Below, in pieces: positions 4,652 through 6,696 of a stretch of 6,696 nt of DNA. The notes beneath the pieces were generated by a model, which made no database searches, was not told the origin of the DNA, and saw only the letters and a list, made by a program, of their open reading frames with translations. The position numbers and the translations under genes were made by a program. Origin of the DNA: Trebonia sp. (GTDB lineage: Bacteria > Actinomycetota > Actinomycetes > Streptosporangiales > Streptosporangiaceae); contig JASHXJ010000091.1 in NCBI GenBank assembly GCA_030043595.1, positions 1 through 6,696 on the forward strand. The letters run 5' to 3'. Numbering within the stretch: the stretch's first letter is position 1; each line of letters starts with the position of its first letter.

Positions 4652-5740
4652 ATGATGCGGACACGAGCGTGGATCGCGGCCGGGGCAGCCGGCCTGCTGA
4701 CGGCGGGCGTGGCGACGGCCGCGAGCGCCGCGGACGGAGGGCCGCGGGCGGCAGCCCCGCGCTGGCACATCGTCGAGTCGGTGAAGACCGACATCAGCGG
4801 GGAATTCACCGCGATAGCCGCCACCGGGAAAACGACCGCCTGGGCGTTCGACGGGACGGGTAACACCATCGCGCCGCGGGCCTACGAGCTCAGCGGGGGC
4901 AAGTGGGCGAAGGCGCCGTTCATCGGCAAGCTCGACGAGGAGGTCATCGCGGCGGGTGCGACGTCGCCGTCGGACGTGTGGGCGTTCACCCAGGGCTTCG
5001 GCAGCGCCAAGTCCCGCGTGCTGCGCTGGAACGGCAGCAAGTGGTCGGTGGTGAAGACCTTCGCCGACGAGATCGACGACGCCACAGTGCTCGCGGCCAA
5101 CGACATCTGGGTGTTCGGCGAGGCCGCGTTCCCGCTGCAGCCCGCGCTGGGCGTCTGGCATTACAACGGGAGCACCTGGACGCAGGTCAGCAAGAACCTC
5201 CAGGGCGGCAGCGCGCTGTCCGCGACAGACGTCTGGGGATTCAGCGGCGCTGACGTGGAGCACTGGACCGGCGGCAAGTGGGTCGCCACGCCGGTCAAGA
5301 GCCTGCTGCCGCCGGTGATCCCTGGTCCGCTCAACGACCCGCAGGTGGTCGGCATCCTCGCCTACTCGGACAGCAATGTCTACGCTCTCGGCAACGGCGT
5401 CGCCGAGGACGAGGGCGGCCCGGTCGTGGTCTTGCACTACAACGGGCACACCTGGGCCAAGCTGGCCGAGGGCGAGTACGGGTTCGGCCCCAGCCCGCAG
5501 TTCAGCACCGACGGCACTGGCGGGCTGTGGCTGCCGATGCAGGGCCCGGTCTCGGGGCTGTCATACCTGCTGCACTACGCGGCGGGCAAGCTGACCCCGG
5601 CGGTGCTCCCGGTTGGCGCGCGGGGGATCACGATCGACTCGGTCGCCCGCATCCCGGGCACCACCCAGCAGCTGGCCGGCGGATCCACCCACTCCGCTGA
5701 CAACTCGGACGTGGTCGCGGTGCTCCTGCAGTACAGCTAG
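4652..5740 (+). CDS. Secreted tandem-repeat protein, predicted seven-bladed beta-propeller (paralog 2)
   Basis: 362 aa, more than half identical to the preceding gene by eye and nearly colinear with it. Residues 1-26 are a Sec signal peptide (R3, R5, hydrophobic 7-22, AxA ending at A26). RWHIVES (37-43) is the candidate closing strand. Blade landmarks are TTAWAFDG (61-68), SDVWAF...VLRWNGSKWSV (107-133), NDIWVFG...VWHYNGSTWTQV (150-179), TDVWGFSG...VEHWTGGKWVA (192-212), SNVYALG...VVLHYNGHTWAKL (241-271), GLWLPMQG...LLHYAAGKL (291-314) and VARIPGTT...VVAVLLQYS (331-362). The acidic loop EDEGGPVVV (252-260) has a counterpart EDDGGPVVV in paralog 1 and may be a conserved functional loop. No cysteines. 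The start is set by alignment to the paralog leader: AGGAGG (4642-4647) then 4 nt to ATG 4652. ATG 4655 (7 nt spacing) is possible. An in-frame GTG at 4631 would put the SD inside the coding region and is rejected. The gene ends with TAG at a tandem repeat facing the HPr gene. Confidence 0.85.
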   Translation: MMRTRAWIAAGAAGLLTAGVATAASAADGGPRAAAPRWHIVESVKTDISGEFTAIAATGKTTAWAFDGTGNTIAPRAYELSGGKWAKAPFIGKLDEEVIAAGATSPSDVWAFTQGFGSAKSRVLRWNGSKWSVVKTFADEIDDATVLAANDIWVFGEAAFPLQPALGVWHYNGSTWTQVSKNLQGGSALSATDVWGFSGADVEHWTGGKWVATPVKSLLPPVIPGPLNDPQVVGILAYSDSNVYALGNGVAEDEGGPVVVLHYNGHTWAKLAEGEYGFGPSPQFSTDGTGGLWLPMQGPVSGLSYLLHYAAGKLTPAVLPVGARGITIDSVARIPGTTQQLAGGSTHSADNSDVVAVLLQYS

Positions 5741-5765
5741 CTTGGCTAGTTTAGCTTGGCTAGTT
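5738..5765. repeat. Perfect 14-bp tandem duplication at the convergent gene junction, possible weak terminator
   Basis: TAGCTTGGCTAGTT occurs twice in a row (5738-5751 and 5752-5765). The first copy begins with the TAG stop of the propeller gene and the second ends on the outermost base of the HPr stop codon, so the repeat spans the whole 24-bp convergent gap. Each unit can fold: CTAGC-TTG-GCTAG (5737-5749), extendable by G-U and A-U pairs, and UAGC-UUG-GCUA in the second. Two small hairpins with TTT between them could act as a weak bidirectional terminator. The stems are short, so this part is uncertain. Confidence 0.6.
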
Positions 5766-6034
5766 CAGCCGCCGACGCGGGTCGCGTCGCCGAGGATGGC
5801 GATGAGCGCTGCCACCGCCTCCTCGGCGTCCGGCCCGTCGGCGGACACGGTGACCTGCTGCCCGCTCGTCGCGCCAAGGCCCATCACGGCGAGCACGCTC
5901 TTCGCGTCCACGGTGCGGGTACCCGCGCTGACCGACACCGCGGCGGCGAACCGCCCGGCCGCCACGGCGAGCGCGCCCGCCGGCCGGGCATGCAGGTCCC
6001 CTTCGAGCGTGATCGACTCAGAGCTTGCGGGCAT
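5765..6034 (-). CDS. ptsH: HPr phosphocarrier protein
   Basis: 89 aa, the normal HPr length. DLHARPAG places the phosphorylated histidine at H15, with R17 and P18 as in all HPr proteins. DAKSVLAVMGLGA places a serine at S46, the regulatory position in Gram-positive HPr, although actinobacteria often lack the HPr kinase. GQQVTVSADGPDAEEAVAAL (58-77) is the usual C-terminal part. HPr carries phosphate from enzyme I to EIIA domains in the cytoplasm. Here it follows dhaM and overlaps it by 17 nt, so its likely partner is the DhaM made from the same mRNA. The start at 6034 is fixed by a perfect AGGAGG (6041-6046) 6 nt upstream, inside dhaM. It could be the general PTS HPr of the genome or one dedicated to dihydroxyacetone; the sequence alone does not decide. 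Confidence 0.93.
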   Translation of the reverse strand: MPASSESITLEGDLHARPAGALAVAAGRFAAAVSVSAGTRTVDAKSVLAVMGLGATSGQQVTVSADGPDAEEAVAALIAILGDATRVGG

Positions 6035-6419
6035 GCCACGCCTCCTGCGCCGCCTCGGCCACCGCCTTCAGGTCCGCCCCCGCGGCGGCGGTGACCGTGG
6101 CCGCGACCGCCCCCTCGACGAACGGCGCGTCCACCAGTGCCACGTTGGCGTCCGGCAGGTCCTGCAGCAGCGCCCGGACGGTGAGGACCGCGCTGCCGAG
6201 GTCGGGCAGCACGAGCACGCCCGCGCCCGTGTCGGCCCCGCGCAGCGCGCGGGCGACCTTCTCCGCGCTCGTGCCCAGGCCGCCGTCGTCGGTGCCGCCC
6301 GCGGCGATCACCGTGACAGTCCCGCCGCCGACCTGCGCGACCAGGTCCGCCGCGCCCTCGGCGAGCCGGGCACTGTGCGAAACCAGCACGATCCCTACCT
6401 GTGGCGCTAGCTGCGACAT
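6018..6419 (-). CDS. dhaM: PTS-dependent dihydroxyacetone kinase phosphotransferase subunit DhaM (single EIIA-Man-type domain)
   Basis: 133 aa. The N-terminus VGIVLVSHSARLAEGAADL contains the phosphoryl-accepting histidine H15. GGTDDGGLGTSAEKV (41-55) is the hallmark that separates DhaM from sugar-specific EIIA-Man. VLPDLGSAVLT (69-79) and LVDAPFVEGAVAA (94-106) complete the fold. DhaM takes phosphate from HPr and re-phosphorylates ADP bound to DhaL, so that DhaK-DhaL converts dihydroxyacetone to dihydroxyacetone phosphate with PEP as the final donor. Escherichia coli DhaM is an EIIA-HPr-enzyme I-like fusion. Here only the EIIA part is present and HPr is the next, overlapping gene. DhaK and DhaL are not in the window. 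The start ATG 6419 has AGGA 6 nt upstream. It is divergent from the IclR gene and first in its unit. Confidence 0.92.
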   Translation of the reverse strand: MSQLAPQVGIVLVSHSARLAEGAADLVAQVGGGTVTVIAAGGTDDGGLGTSAEKVARALRGADTGAGVLVLPDLGSAVLTVRALLQDLPDANVALVDAPFVEGAVAATVTAAAGADLKAVAEAAQEAWHARKL

Positions 6420-6478
6420 GGCATATCCTGAATGTTGTTCGGTATTACTGAATGAATGTCCTGAGCGGAAAGGGTGTC
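6420..6478. promoter_or_regulatory. Divergent dhaM / iclR-type promoter with palindromic operator candidate
   Basis: The 59-bp gap contains TTCGGTATTACTGAA (6438-6452), an imperfect palindrome with 6 of 7 paired positions around a central T. IclR-family regulators commonly bind palindromes of about 15 bp and control the divergent operon and themselves. On the minus strand a -10-like TAATAC (6447-6442) lies in the middle of the palindrome, 17 nt after a weak -35-like TTCCGC. That would start the dhaM mRNA about 15 nt before its ATG. A bound regulator would overlap this promoter. CTGAATG also occurs directly at 6428-6434 and 6448-6454. No clear plus-strand promoter was identified. Confidence 0.5.
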
Positions 6479-6696
6479 ATGATCCAGTCGGTGCAGCGCG
6501 CGGCGCAGATCCTCGTCGTTCTCGGCTCCGGCACGCCCCGCCTGGGCGTCACCGAGATCGCCGACCGGCTCGGGCTGGCCAAGCCCACCGTGCACGGGCT
6601 GCTGCGCACCCTGCAGGCGCACGAGCTCGTCGCCCAGGACCCGGATACCGGCAAGTACAGCCTTGGCCCGGGCGTGCTGCAGCTCGGCAGCGCCTA
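6479..6696 (+). CDS. IclR-family transcriptional regulator, 3' end off the window
   Basis: 72 codons are visible. IQSVQRAAQILVVL (2-15) is the classic IclR opening. VTEIADRLGLAKPTVHGLLRTL (24-45) is the winged helix-turn-helix, with KPTVHGLL as recognition helix. The following QDPDTGKYSLGPGVLQLGSA (53-72) is the wing and the linker to the effector domain. The C-terminal effector-binding domain lies beyond the edge, so the ligand is unknown. Position next to dhaM suggests control of dihydroxyacetone/glycerol use; related actinomycete regulators include GylR-type proteins of glycerol catabolism. ATG 6479 is preceded by GGAAAGGG (6467-6474). Whether it activates or represses cannot be told. Confidence 0.92.
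   Translation, partial: MIQSVQRAAQILVVLGSGTPRLGVTEIADRLGLAKPTVHGLLRTLQAHELVAQDPDTGKYSLGPGVLQLGSA

Larger units (their letters stand above)
3319..5740 (+). repeat. Tandem array of three propeller-family units (one relic, two intact)
   Basis: Three head-to-tail units, each with the same SD leader and the same 3' end. The last 30 nt of the relic (3465-3494) and of paralog 1 (4592-4621) are identical. All three share the 19-nt stretch GTGCTCCTGCAGTACAGCT just before the stop. Gaps between units are 26 and 30 nt, so they are probably one transcript. The array arose by tandem duplication. The relic mixes features of both neighbours, which suggests recombination or gene conversion among copies. Confidence 0.8.

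Noticed and set aside
3530..5449. A 639-codon open frame on the minus strand
   Set aside because: It is antisense to two paralogs with signal peptides, SD sites and repeat structure. Its composition (Arg/Gly/Pro/Ala-rich, no domain) is that of a high-GC shadow frame. Length alone is not evidence at this GC content.
3521..5740. Sialidase/BNR (Asp-box) or WD40 assignment
   Set aside because: The SxDxGxTW Asp-box and the GH...WD spacing are absent. The repeats are VW...HYNGxxW, so only a general propeller call is justified.

Overview
The window is very GC-rich DNA with strong third-position GC bias, GTG and TTG starts, translational-coupling overlaps and short SD leaders. It looks like the chromosome of a soil-type actinomycete (Streptomyces, Streptosporangium or Actinomadura-like). 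The genus is inferred from style and gene families and cannot be proven here. There is no tRNA, rRNA, CRISPR array or recognisable transposase.

Layout. (1) 1-1361, minus strand: a coupled pair, a CDP-alcohol phosphatidyltransferase followed by a sugar-1-phosphate nucleotidyltransferase that runs off the left edge. Both belong to envelope or lipid precursor synthesis. (2) 1362-1568: a divergent intergenic region. (3) 1569-3373, plus strand: a DUF574-type SAM methyltransferase that looks leaderless, then an epoxide-hydrolase-like alpha/beta hydrolase. A 19-bp direct repeat (18/19 match) lies on both sides of this pair. The hydrolase reading frame has no stop of its own and runs through the regulatory region of the next locus. 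(4) 3319-5740, plus strand: a tandem array of one secreted-protein family. The first member is a deletion remnant (pseudogene) that keeps only its SD/start end and its last blade. Two intact paralogs of 366 and 362 aa follow. They have Sec signal peptides and seven repeats of the form [DN]-V-W-x-x-G ... H-[WY]-N-G-x-x-W, which I read as a seven-bladed beta-propeller closed by its N-terminal strand. (5) 5738-5765: an exact 14-bp tandem duplication covering the convergent gene junction. (6) 5765-6419, minus strand: dhaM (EIIA-Man-type phosphotransferase of PTS-dependent dihydroxyacetone kinase), overlapping a downstream HPr gene. (7) 6420-6696: a 59-bp divergent promoter with an imperfect palindrome, and the start of an IclR-family regulator running off the right edge.

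How it fits together. The two ends carry housekeeping-type functions: phospholipid/NDP-sugar synthesis on the left, and the PTS/dihydroxyacetone phosphorelay with its probable IclR regulator on the right. The middle (about 1.5-5.7 kb) looks like accessory material that has been rearranged, with a repeat-flanked two-gene cassette next to an expanding and decaying family of exported propeller proteins. The least-described system here is that family: a probable secreted seven-bladed propeller without cysteines, without a catalytic signature I recognise, present in tandem with a conserved SD leader and a relic copy.
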